A stretch of DNA of 64,000 nt from Ceriagrion tenellum (lineage: Eukaryota > Arthropoda > Insecta > Odonata > Coenagrionidae): contig OY720643.1 in assembly GCA_963169105.1 (NCBI GenBank), forward strand, positions 19,192,373-19,256,372, written 5' to 3'. Position 1 is the first letter of the stretch; each line of letters begins with the position of its first letter. Below the pieces are notes generated by a model that ran no database searches, had not been told where the DNA came from, and saw only the letters and a program-made list of their open reading frames with translations. A program made the position numbers and the translations under genes. Positions 1 to 10,290 of this stretch are shown here, piece after piece.

Positions 1-3000
1 TGAATCATCTCTTAGTTAACATTCGCGAATCATTTCTTCTTCAAATAAAAAACTTCTATTACTTAACATAAATAAATTTTAAGTTCTTACATCGAGGTTT
101 GAATTTTCATTTTTATTAATGGCCACCTAACTTATAATCGCTATCATGCTAGTCTGTGTAATCTTTAGTTAATTTCATATAAGCTGAATGTCCTATAGTT
201 ATAGTTAATTAGGTACATCTTGGTATGCTAGCGTGTTTCAAAGTCATGTGCATGCGTTAGTGCTTTGAGTGTCATTAAATCAAACTCTGGGAAAACAATA
301 TATTTTGTGTTATTATGTCGGTGAGATAATCCTTTTAAAGATAACAATGGTCGACGATTCTCTGAAATGCTCATTTACACTGAAATTTTAGTACTTTTCC
401 TCAAGGCCTACCTGCACTTAGCCTTTCTCTGTCCCTATTGTACCCCAACCCAGTCTTTTACGATTGAAAACCCTAATAAATACTTGCGTAATTGCAGTAG
501 TTCACTGTTCGCAACTATTGTTTCATGCAATTACTCAAAGCATAGTTGGCTGTCTTAATTAACATCAAGTCTGTGTTATGCGAGAAAATTTACCAGTCAA
601 TAGGTCACCATAATTGGCTGTTGCCTTTCCTAATTCCAAAAGATCTGGCGAGTCGACCAAAACTCTAGTGGAACAGTTCAGAACATTGCAGCAAAATTCT
701 CGCGCCAAGTATTACAAAAGAATTAAATACACTCCTGGGTAGAGCTCTTTCCCGGTAAATCTATAAAAAAAACATAATTCCTAATAATAAAATGAGTTAA
801 ACAAATTAACTGCAGAAAAGTTATTACAGGGCTAATCTTTCCATATTTTTACTTAGAACATGTTCCTTTATGCGTTAAAAACAAATTTGGCATACTTTGC
901 AGACTTCGGTAGGCTGGCAAAATGGAATTCTTATTCTGCACTCGATGTGGTTGTGGACCTTAAAATGTATTTTATTGATGACATCATTCATTTATACATA
1001 AGTGAAATCCTTGTACCAATGAAAGTAAACACTTTATAGGAAATAATTTAGTTTCAATTTCCATTGCAAACAGTAACTTATTGCTTTTGCCTTTCACTGT
1101 GCCTGGAGTGGCAATAGGGTATAAGGCATGGTGAAAGAATGTAGTTTCCTGCTCCAAAAGAAAAATACGTGATGATTATGCATGCAATTTTTATGCATGA
1201 TTTATCCTGTTACAATATCAGTACGGGAACGCTCGATGATTTTTTTTATAAAAACAGCACAAATTATGTTGGTTCAGAGAGATGGGCAACCTCAAAGACT
1301 CGGGAGTTTCTCCATTTGTAAAGTTAGGAAGCAAAAAAGAGAGCGTGGCGGAAGGACAGCAAAAAACCACTTTGCATCGAATGAGGAAAGAGCATTGTTA
1401 GATTGTCTCCGTTTCTTCTTCCAACTAGACTCCCTATTGTGTTCGTGCGGACTAAACATCACCGTATCTTGTGGTGGAAAAAAACTAGCAGCTCTGTCTT
1501 GTCAGCATTGCAGCCTAATCGCAGCAAAACGTGAGTGCAGAGTAGGATCAAGGGACGGCGACTCAACGGTGTAAAAAGGCGTTTTTTAGCCTAGTGGTCT
1601 CCTCCCTGCGGTGCCAGGCAATTTTGATTGTTTCTCTTTTTTTCACTTATGATTTCATGATTTTTACTAACGCGTTTGTAATGAGCACTTTATAAAACAC
1701 TACAAGAAATATGTTTATTACAGAATTATGCGAAAAGTTCCATTTTTGGTCCGAAAGTGGAAAGAGAGTTAGCATTAATTTCCATACTTTTGCATTATAT
1801 TTTCTCATCAAGCAGCAGAAGAGATGAAAAAAATACAAAAGAGGAGGGATGGATTTTCGAAGAGATTAGAAATCTTTTTTGCCATTAACGTCACACAGCA
1901 AAAACACCAAGAGAGCGGAAAAAATTCACCCCTTATCGACAATCTTGCTGATTCTATCCCATGTTCTCATAGCTGGTGAGTAATTTTGTTAGCTTTGCCT
2001 CTATGGTATCGATCGATTTCCTTTTTGCAGTCTTCTTGGAAAGCAAGTTCTCTGATGCTCCGAGTTATAAGGACCTTAAGAATAGCTTTATAATACCGTT
2101 ACCGCGATGTATGGAATTTTATGCATATAGAGGTGCCAATTTTCTGCATAACTTTGAATAGGATCACATATAGCCGCAAATAACGCCCTGAGATTGAAAA
2201 ATCTGCATTGAGAGCCTCTTTCTTCAATGTTTTTAGCGTAATGCGTTTTATTGATAGACTCATCGATAGATAGATAGACTCGAATGAAGTGTATCTGCGA
2301 AAGCGACCTCTTTCTTTCCTATAACTAATAGCACTTTTCCAAGGATTCTATTCTTTTGGGAACAACCACATGGACTTTATAATATTATCCCACAAGAGAG
2401 GCTCAAGCTGCATATATCCCTCGGTCATTCACATCTCTGTAGCTTTGCGCATGGGAAATGAGTCTGAATTGAGCTTCTACTTCGTTATTCCAAGTACAGA
2501 TTTTTTCTCTGCGGCGTATGTATATTTTGTGAAGAAAATATTGAATATGACTCCAATATTATGTAAATATGTGATAGAAATCAGACAATTAATAACAAAT
2601 AAAGTACGCCGAGTGGTATGTGAGCCATCGCGATCGATTGGATTATGATTGCTAGTGATTGATGCTTAATTGCTACCCTTTATGGGAGAAAAATTGGTAA
2701 TGCGTGTTTAAATGATAAATCGGCCCTAACAACGCAGAAAAGGTAAGATGCAACTCCAAAAGCAATCAGAGAAGCATCAAACTATGGCATTTTTCTATTC
2801 GATCGAAGTTTCTCATATGTCAAAACTTCAAAATCGGACCGCCAGCAATAGTTGATGGGCTCTAACTTTTTTCTTGTCACAATAAGAGTAAAGTAAAATG
2901 AGACAGGGGTAACTCCGTCACATTTCAGACTTTTGAAAATAACTACCACCTTACTGATAACATACTCATAGTATCTCCTGCTTAGTGCCCTTAATTTTCT

Positions 3001-5601
3001 TAAGATTACATACATCTGATGTAGTAGGAAGGAAAATAGTATTAAGCTACATACTTCATACCTTTGATGGAAAAAATTCGTACATTTGAAAAACTCCGAA
3101 AATATTGTTTAATATAAATTTGAATTCCTCCCACCACAAACTATTTTAAAGGCGGATTCGACCCCGCATGATTATTATCATGAATTTCATAGCATGTATC
3201 ATTATGATTTGAGGACCAAAGTCCTTCCGTTGTTCAATAACTACTTCATCACTGAACACTTCGGATGAGTGTGCACGCTTTTCGTTGTAGCATGATCTGA
3301 GATACCTTAAAATAGTACAAAATAAACACCTTTTGTAAAACACCAGTCTAGAGCACCAATGTATCCAGTCATAAATGATAACACGGGTAAAAAACTTTCG
3401 AGACCTATGAATTATCGAGTCGTATGCAGAGGAATTCCGGAAGGGAGCGGATGTTTGCTGAAATTAGCGGAAAGAAGAGAAATTGCGACGTTGGATTCCA
3501 GATGTTGACAAAAAACCCCCATCGGGACTCTTTTGCTTAAAGGATTACTCCTTACTTACTAATTCCATTCCGTGCACAAAATGTAGTACCAGCGCTTTTT
3601 CCCGGCGGCTTAAACTTTTGTGTAGAAAAATCGATGTTGATCTGGGACGAAAAGTCGCTTTACAAAAATTCAAAAAAGTTATTTGCAATCGGTATCACCA
3701 CCGTCAAGGACGAAGAAAAAGAGCTGTTTTGCTTTGAAATGCAAGAAGAAGAGAATATCAGCGAGGCCGATTTTGCATGAAGAGTTTGAATTCTTCCGCG
3801 GAAAGAGAAAGAATTTGCGCTAGAAAAAATCCTGTTCTCTAACGATAATACTATATCTCCGAGGTGGTTGGAGAGGAGAAGAACATATCTAGTCTTGGAA
3901 TAGAGGAGTGATGGAGATATTTGGACGGACGGGCAAACAAGCGATGTAATTTGGAGCGAAACTGAGACAATCTGGTCCAAAAAACCACCCCTTTCCTCGA
4001 CGTAGAGCGTGGTAGTCATCGTAATAGGGACAAACATTTCCGCGCGTAGGAAAAACTAAGGAACAACGGCTGAAAAAGTAAGCAAAGGAGATAGAGGCTT
4101 GTGGAAAATATTTGCTGGGGGCTCTCTGTTTGTTCTATCTCCCTTTGGAAAAAGAATATTCCGCGTAGGTAAGCTCCGCGCTGAGGATGTAGTGTGTCGA
4201 GCTCTGGGAGTGGTCTGAGAGTTGAGGCAAAGAATACGGGATGAAGAAACACCTCTCTGGTGAGGAAAAATCTGACGCAGGTGGTTTTAACGGCCCCATT
4301 CTACTTTCTTATGCGAGCAATAAACCAAAAAATGGTCGAAAGCTAGAGTGTACTCTTGCAGAATGATGTTACATTCTTATTATTCTATCGTCATCATAAT
4401 TTGATATCCTTACTTAACGCATAATACTACCCAATGATAACAAATTTATTTTACCCGAGACAAATATTAAGTGTGCATACTCTTCTAAATCCATGTTATC
4501 TAGAGTCACTCTTGTAATTATCTTTAACTTAAAAATTAATCATGCTTTGTGTGACAGATTGAATGTGTTACCCTTGTTTTTGTGTTACTTGATATAAAAT
4601 CAGTGTGTACAAGAATGATGTCCTCAAATTGACATTTAGTGAAATTATAGTCCAGGTACGATGCCAAACGTATGTTTTTGTCGAATCGGCCACTGTAATA
4701 ATAATAAGGCGTATTTATTAGGGCGAGATTGAGACTAAGGCAGTCCCTTCTTCCATCTAACCCATGTACTGGTACTAATTGGCGTGGGGCAATGAATGGA
4801 TGAATAATTGTACTATCTGCAATCATAGTGGCTAAATTCTGCTTTACAAATGTCGTCCATTATACCCTTGAAGCCTCCTCAATGGCGTGCAGACGAATTG
4901 GTTTATTTATTTTCTCTAGGTGGTAATAAGTAAATGGAAGACAGGAGGTAATAATTGGGATTTTTGGTGGCATCAAGATGAGTTTCAAAGATGAAAAAAG
5001 TGAAAAAAGTAGGTCATTGGGGTGTTTAATGGCAGTATTTATACGATGTTTATAAAGCTAAATCGATTTTGCCATTTCTATGATGCTTAATTCCAACAGA
5101 CACCTCATTTAATTCGAAAATTGTCATTACAGCTCAAATTAACAGGTGGCAGCTCACTTTCTCCAGCCCCAAAATATCCTCTTACCACTTATCCATCGTT
5201 TTAATTTCTGACCTAACCTGTAGCGCCCCTTTATCTTTACATCATTAGCCAAATACTTCCTCCCTATATTTTTGTACTTATCCGTGTCTCTTTCTCTATA
5301 TATGTCGTATTTTTTACTCCATACCCTTCCCTTGAAACGTTTATTTCTTTCTCCTTGATGCCCAGGGTTTGGTATTATTTGACGTCTCGCTGTATGCTGA
5401 AATCCACTCCATAATTATATTTTATCATCTTTCCGCATGATCATCATAGGCTATTTTTGTTTCTTAATTCTACGTTGGCCTACGCTCCTATCGTATTCAG
5501 TATCGTACTGATGTCTGGAAAAAGTATTTTCCACGTGAATTTATTGCTCATACACTCTTCTTTGGTGCTTAGCATTTTTCTGTCATTATTATCATCAGTA
5601 G
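1..5601. other. AT-rich stretch, no supported gene
   Basis: No recognisable protein, RNA gene or transposon was found on either strand. The longest open frame (1,182-1,574, +, 130 codons) has no motif I know and no splice context that supports it. A short GATA-type microsatellite lies at 2,265-2,280. Pyrimidine-rich patches occur at about 5,150-5,350. Confidence 0.6.
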
Positions 5602-5835
5602 TCATCCATCTGAAGATTGGTTTGCAGCTCTCTACTTCCCTCTCCTCTCCACCAACAGCTCAATCAATGCGAAATTAAATACTGAGACGTCCTTTATTAT
5701 TTGTTTCATGTATTTCATTCTCGGTCTACCTTTATAATTTTTCCCCTTTATTTCTCCATCCAAAATTATTTGAATCGGCTGTTGTGTTACAAAATGTGTC
5801 TTGCAAGGTTAGCTCAATCTTTTCTCTCCAGCTCT
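5602..5835 (-). pseudogene. LINE reverse transcriptase C-terminus (fragment)
   Basis: This is the extreme C-terminal tail of a non-LTR retrotransposon polyprotein, read on the minus strand from about 5,835 to a stop at 5,604-5,602. The frame includes ILDGEIKGKNYKGRPRMKYM, then KQIIKDV, and ends RAANQSSDG. This is the usual tail (K-G-x-x-x-x-GRPR-x-x-Y-x-KQIIKD ... W-R-AANQSSD) of a widespread arthropod endonuclease-reverse transcriptase LINE. One in-frame TAG replaces the expected Trp just before RAANQ. The tail has no enzymatic activity of its own. The catalytic domains are absent, so this is a 5'-truncated dead copy. Related tails occur at 9.6-10.3, 24.6-25.0, 29.1-29.7 and 52.4-53.9 kb. 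The RTE-like assignment is from memory of the family and has not been searched. Confidence 0.8.
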
Positions 5836-7439
5836 TCATAGGACTTATTATTAGGACTACGTAATTTTTAAGTAAAAACAAATTGTATGATAAAATCTAT
5901 TGCAAGAATTAAATACTTCATTTTTTTCCATCCGATAGTGCAAATTTAAACCCTACATCTTGATTGCAAGTAATTTAAAAAAGCAAAAAAGAAATCTCTG
6001 CATTGATTCCGAGTAAAATAGAGGCCCATTTTAGGGGCCTGGGCCTCTATTTTACTTGGGGCATTTGCAGCCAATGGATTCCTCGCACCCGAAAACCCTT
6101 GTATACCGACTTTCAGGAGAATCGTTTTGGTACCTACCTTTCGAGATAATATTTACATACCGATATAAATATGTGTATTATTAACATATACACAAAAATT
6201 TCTTGTTTAATAGTATATGATAAAAAGTGATAAATCCGGAGAAATTGAATTAAAATGAAATATAGGTATGTTAATACCCAATTCTTCAAATTCATTAACA
6301 AACTATTGCAGTAATTGAAGCCAAAATGCGGTAGTTCCATGCAAATGGCCCTGTAGTCGGCTCGTATAGCAGGAAAAATGTGGCCATTCAAAATATATTT
6401 GTGGAATAATTTGCATATATTGTGCCTTTACATTTGAAAGTAGGATTTATCATGCTGTTATTATGCTGACTAAATAATGATTTGTAACTAAGTTTTTGTC
6501 TTGACTCGCATAGTGAAGCTAGAGCCACCTTAAGGCGGGTAAAAAGTGAGGGGTAGCACCGTTGCGCTATAGTAGGCTGCCGGTGGCTACCCTGCAGGTA
6601 AACTGAAGGTGGTGAGCAGCTGCTCAGCTGCAGAGAGCAGCTGGATGGCTCATCCGTGTCATCAATTTTATCGATTTTACCGAGAGATTCGGCAGAACAA
6701 GTTTGAGTAATGTATTCCGTAGGGAAATTACTATCTCGCACCTCCGTGAGATTACATCTGTGAAATATTAAAGTCAATTTTTGATTGGAATTAGAGATTT
6801 CAGGTCGCTTCTGAATTATGGATTGAAATAGCTGGAGAATATATAGGCAAATGTTCTTTTGATACGACTGAAGGAACTTTGATTGCCGTGAAGCTGATGT
6901 ATGTATGAAATGAGTACCTTCGGTATGAACTTCTACAGACGGGGAGGGACGTTTCGGATTATACGTAAATTGATATCACAGGTCATTCTACAATATAAAA
7001 TTGTGAAAGGTGAGGTAATTTCTCTTTTACTCTGCTGGAATGCTGTATTCGTAAATGTGCTTCGACTCCTGGAGTGCTGCATCCACAAAAGTAATATATT
7101 TGGTGTTTTGGACCGAGATGGAGGCATAAACAATCTCAATATCACCCACCCCAGGGGAAGAACTTGAATGAAAAATTGAGGAGAAATACAGATCATGAAA
7201 AAGTCACGAAAGGTCACAAGGGAAAAAGAACAACATTGAATGAAGTTGTAAACTAGATGCCTAAAGGCAATGGATGAGAAAGAAAATGTTTGAATCATTT
7301 ACAGAGCGTAAAGTAGAAACGTACCTACCTGGAGAGTTGATTTCTGTTATGAAATTCAGAGATTTATTCGTTGATTCAATATTCGTAAGAGCTTTCTAAA
7401 TAGTCTCTATTATATATTACGTACATTTTTCCTAAATTT
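5836..7439. other. No supported gene; one short hairpin
   Basis: Apart from the hairpin at 6,012-6,056, nothing is recognised. A 129-codon minus frame (6,388-6,777) lies in a patch richer in GC than its surroundings, but it has no known motif and I do not call it a gene. Confidence 0.5.
6012..6056. repeat. 17-bp perfect inverted repeat
   Basis: Arms 6,012-6,028 and 6,040-6,056 are exact reverse complements, with an 11-base GC-rich spacer. A nested pairing GGCCC/GGGGCC is also possible. It may be a MITE remnant or a chance foldback; no coding context. Confidence 0.85.
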
Positions 7440-7575
7440 TCTTCATTTATTTTCTTATTGTAGCACAAAATTCCACAGGGTGAAAGTCATTTGCATTGAT
7501 CGGGACTCAAACCCGGATCACTTGATATCTCTCGGAGTACTTTTCTCGCCTAAGCAATCGAGTCATCCTTCTTTC
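7440..7575 (-). repeat. tRNA-derived SINE copy, minus strand
   Basis: Read on the minus strand, about 7,570 to 7,500 resembles a tRNA head, with a clear pol III B box (GGGTTTGAGTCCC, about 7,515-7,503) and an A-box-like stretch near 7,555. The following body (CAAATGAC...CTGTGGAATTTTG) matches the bodies of the plus-strand copies just downstream. SINEs of this kind are transcribed by RNA polymerase III and moved by LINE proteins. The copy is degenerate and the ends are approximate. Confidence 0.7.
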
Positions 7576-7599
7576 TCGTGGTGTCTTCTACGCATAAGT

Positions 7600-7740
7600 A
7601 AAGACCATCCGCCTTGACCGGGCTTTTTTCTTTGCCGAATTCCGCACAGTTGTGCATTGCGGGTGACTCCGTAATAAGTGAAACTCCGTGGCTAGTCCCG
7701 GATAGCTTAAAATCTTATAAATGAAGATCACAACACATAC
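7600..7740 (+). repeat. SINE body copy A (plus strand)
   Basis: The body runs from a run of T's through GCCGAATTCCGCAC to TGCGGGTGACTCCGTAA, then diverges. It matches copy B about 215 bp downstream in order and spacing. The tRNA-like head is not convincing here, so the copy is probably truncated or recombined. Confidence 0.6.
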
Positions 7741-7789
7741 AATGTTTGGGAGCAGTCGAAAGTGTGCGCCTAGCACAACTGACCGTAAC

Positions 7790-7960
7790 TAGCCAATGCA
7801 CTTAGCGCGATGTCAAGGGTCAAGCTCCGTTCAAGTCAAATAATTTTTTTCTGTGGAATTTTGCACTGTTACGCACTTGCGGGTGACACCGTAAAGGTAA
7901 TAGCTTGGTATATCTCGGTTCCCTCAAAATTTCTCAGTACGGATTGGAAATGGTACATCC
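7790..7960 (+). repeat. SINE body copy B (plus strand)
   Basis: The segment has the diagnostic order CAAGTCAAATAATTTTTTTC, TGTGGAATTTTGCAC, then TTGCGGGTGACACCGTAA. The first block also recurs at 50,031-50,060 downstream of a good B box, which links the two loci as one SINE family. Confidence 0.65.
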
Positions 7961-8075
7961 AACGTTCTTGACAAATCATTGCTATTGGCACACTAGAGAG
8001 TATTTTCTTTCCCCACCTAACCCAGTTTTATGTTGAGTTTAGTTTATTTGGGGTTTTCCCGCATTGATTCATATT

Positions 8076-8117
8076 AACAGAAAACAGTTTCGCCAACGTT
8101 ACAGCTAGCGTCGTCAG
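8076..8117 (-). ncRNA. Hammerhead-ribozyme-like motif, left arm
   Basis: On the minus strand: CTGACGA (8,117-8,111), one extra C, a 6-bp helix II GCTAGC/GTTGGC with a TGTAAC loop (two G-U pairs), GAAAC (8,091-8,087), an 8-base loop, then GTT (8,078-8,076). The core bases expected of a hammerhead are all present. Helix I can form with an internal loop: ATTCA upstream pairs with TGAAT downstream. Helix III is only two base pairs, as in Penelope-type motifs. Cleavage would fall after the GTT. Self-cleavage is inferred, not shown. Confidence 0.7.
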
Positions 8118-8193
8118 GTCCTGAATTAGCTGCAGAGATTTTTATTCCTTTATATATACCTAACGCTTGAGCTTGTCAGGCGCACGTTGATTG

Positions 8194-8358
8194 GCCCTCG
8201 CTTGGTCAGAATCCGGCCACGTCATAAACTTTGAAAATTGAAAGATCATCGCCAGAGAAACTAAATATTTCCCTCGTCTAATACGAGAGGCGTTTGAAAT
8301 AGCCAAAAACACAGAAAATTTCACCAGGGGACGTCTATCCTCTCTTCTCCACGTTTAA
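8194..8358 (+). pseudogene. GIY-YIG endonuclease C-terminus of a Penelope-like element
   Basis: The frame reads ALAWSESGHVINFEN, a TGA at 8,239, then KIIARETKYFPRLIREAFEI and AKNTENFTRGRL, ending at TAA 8,356-8,358. The pattern S-GH-x-I-x-F ... RxxREAxEI is the C-terminal half of the GIY-YIG nuclease that Penelope-like elements carry after the reverse transcriptase. In the intact element this domain nicks target DNA. The upstream part (including GIY and YIG) is absent, cut at the inner edge of the left inverted arm. One in-frame stop marks it as dead. It is followed closely by the right terminal module, the normal gene order. Confidence 0.75.
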
Positions 8359-8473
8359 ACATCTTTTCCAACAATTAAATTCAACGGCTCAGCCGGCAAA
8401 TTAACGTGCACCTGACTAGCACAAGCGTTAGGTATATATAAAGGAAGAAGAATCTCTACAGCTCATTCAGGAC

Positions 8474-8515
8474 CTGACGACACTAGCTGTAACGTTAGCG
8501 CAACTGTTGCCCGTT
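8474..8515 (+). ncRNA. Hammerhead-ribozyme-like motif, right arm (core mutated)
   Basis: This is the inverted partner of the left-arm motif: CTGACGA 8,474-8,480, helix II CTAGC/GTTAG with the same TGTAAC loop, then GCAAC instead of GAAAC at 8,500, and GTT at 8,513-8,515. The A-to-C change in the GAA core should abolish or strongly reduce cleavage, so this copy is probably inactive. Confidence 0.65.
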
Positions 8516-8597
8516 AATATGAACCAACGCGGGAAATACCCGAAAAAACTGAGCTCAACAAATCACCACGGAAGCCTCCGCACCAGTTTTATGCTGA

Positions 8598-9617
8598 TAA
8601 TTTTTAGTAATAAAATTGCTTCTTGAAGGGAAGGTATGGAACTGTTATTCTCGCTTTCTCATTTACGCATAATTTTCTCTATTTATGTTAACGTTAAATC
8701 AAACCTTTTCGTGTCACTGAGTAATGGATATGGAGTTGTAAATATATACTTCTAATTCTAAATAAGATTTAAAAAATACTAATAAGGAGATGAAGAGCTG
8801 AAAATCTGCCTACTGTCTCACCTTATGCTCAAGAGAGTTATTCAATTTACTCAAGCTATCATGCTGGACTTGAAATTTTGGAAACCAAACTATATTTACA
8901 AATTAAATTTTAAACAAATTTGTCCCATGCAAGCGATGATGTCTACGAAAAATATTTTTTTATCGTTCCCTACAAGTTTTTACCCCTATTGTTCATGAGT
9001 GGCTAAAATATTTCTCATAGACAGCCTTTTGACGCTCATTTTCCTTAGACCTCATCAGGATGGGTTACCTTATATGTCACCGTTTAATTATTCTTCCATC
9101 CGGACCGTGCCTTGGAAAAGTCCAGCATTTTCCTTTAGGTATTCCTCAATTTATCTATGCATTCAGTAATAAATTTTTAAATGTAAGAACCCCTGCTCGC
9201 CGAATATCATCTTTCATTACAATCAATCTCTATGGCAATGGCTGAAATTCATGGGTATCTTTTCTCTCTTTGGAAGAAATTCAATTTCTGTGTGTAACAT
9301 TGGTAACATGTGATCATTTTTCCTATCACCTGCCTCATTATAATTTAAAAATTGAAATTTTCTTCATGTTTATTCACACTTTCGATAAAAGTATCTGGTG
9401 GGTTTAAGAATTCAGTGAGAATTTTATATCGTCTATCAAAAGGCAAGGTCTTGCCGCTGTCTTTGTAGCCAATTGTTTCTTTCTAAGGCTGTTTTTTTTC
9501 TATTTTCCCGTAGTTGTGAATAATTGACGTCACACTGTGAAGTAAGGATATTCCAGGTCATTTTCTTCTTTTTTCCCAACACTTTTTCTTCAATTATGTT
9601 TTTGATGAACTCGTTGT
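8598..9617. other. No supported gene
   Basis: AT-rich sequence without recognised coding or repeat content. Small open frames, such as 9,060-9,245, have no motif. Confidence 0.55.
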
Positions 9618-10290
9618 ATAATAATAATAATATTTATTCTTCCTTACATGCTTCATTACGAATATTTGTCTGTGTTAAGGAAGTATTATATCTTACTAAG
9701 TGACAACCAATTTTGATTTTGTGGAGTGAATTGCCTGGAGAAGCATTCTTTTTTCACCTACTTCTTTCAAGACTTGCTCATTTTCTTCCCTTATTATCCA
9801 ACTTGTTTTAGTCATTCTCCTTCAGAACCACATTTCGGCTGCCTGGAGTCTGTCTTTTTGTTTCCTATTTAATGTCCATGTTTCACAACCATAGGTGAGT
9901 ATACTCTACACGAACGTCTTTACAAATCTTTTCTTCGTTTCAATTGACAGGTGATTGTTTACTAAGAGATTACGCTTCCTTTGGAAACCTTGTTAGGCCA
10001 GGGTGATCCTTCTCTAAACATCTGTTAAGCTTGTATTTTCATTTGTTAATTGACTTCCCAAGTAGCAGAGCTCTTTTTCCTTGGTCAATGGTTGAGTTTG
10101 CTAACTTAATTTTAGCTTGTATAATGCTGTTTAACTTGTCCACCGCCATAATTTTCGCCTTTCTAGTGTTAATATTTAATTTTAATTTATTCAGTTATAT
10201 TCCAAGAGTCTCCAGTGCGTGATTCATATCTTTTTCTGAGTCTACAAGAACAACTATGCCGTCGTAAAACCGGGTAATATTGATGACCTT
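9618..10290 (-). pseudogene. LINE reverse transcriptase, palm-to-C-terminus (decayed)
   Basis: Minus-strand translation in several frames gives a continuous LINE protein: RFYDGIVVLVDSEKDMNHAL (catalytic box, where F-A-D-D has become F-Y-D-G), KLKLNINTRKAKIM, TYGCETWTLNRKQKDRLQ, AAEMWF, RRMTKTSW, then REENEQVLKEVGEKRMLLQ. This matches palm motif C, the thumb and the C-terminal GCETWT / EMWxxRRM / NEEVL region of the arthropod endonuclease-reverse transcriptase LINE type. At least three stops and two frameshifts are present, and the second catalytic Asp is lost. The 3' end (low coordinates) runs into an ATT repeat at about 9,630, a typical simple-repeat tail. The N-terminal endonuclease and fingers are missing. 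Non-functional. Confidence 0.85.

Larger units (their letters stand above)
8022..8597 (+). mobile_element. Penelope-like element, 5'-truncated, inverted terminal modules
   Basis: Two long imperfect inverted arms, about 8,031-8,194 and 8,393-8,567, enclose a short coding remnant of a GIY-YIG endonuclease on the plus strand. Each arm, read outward, has a TATATATA box-like stretch (8,151-8,158 minus; 8,433-8,440 plus), then a hammerhead-type motif, then a shared tail. The whole lies between near-identical 15-bp direct repeats (8,022-8,036 and 8,583-8,597, one mismatch), which could be a target-site duplication. Penelope-like elements are known for terminal repeats in direct or inverted order and for hammerhead motifs in those repeats; this locus fits that plan. 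The reverse transcriptase is missing, so it cannot move by itself. Confidence 0.8.

Noticed and set aside
1182..1574. 130-codon open frame
   Set aside because: No motif, low-complexity flanks, and no support for a start or splice sites.
6388..6777. 129-codon minus open frame
   Set aside because: Serine- and cysteine-rich, but no known pattern; length is within chance for 64 kb on six frames.
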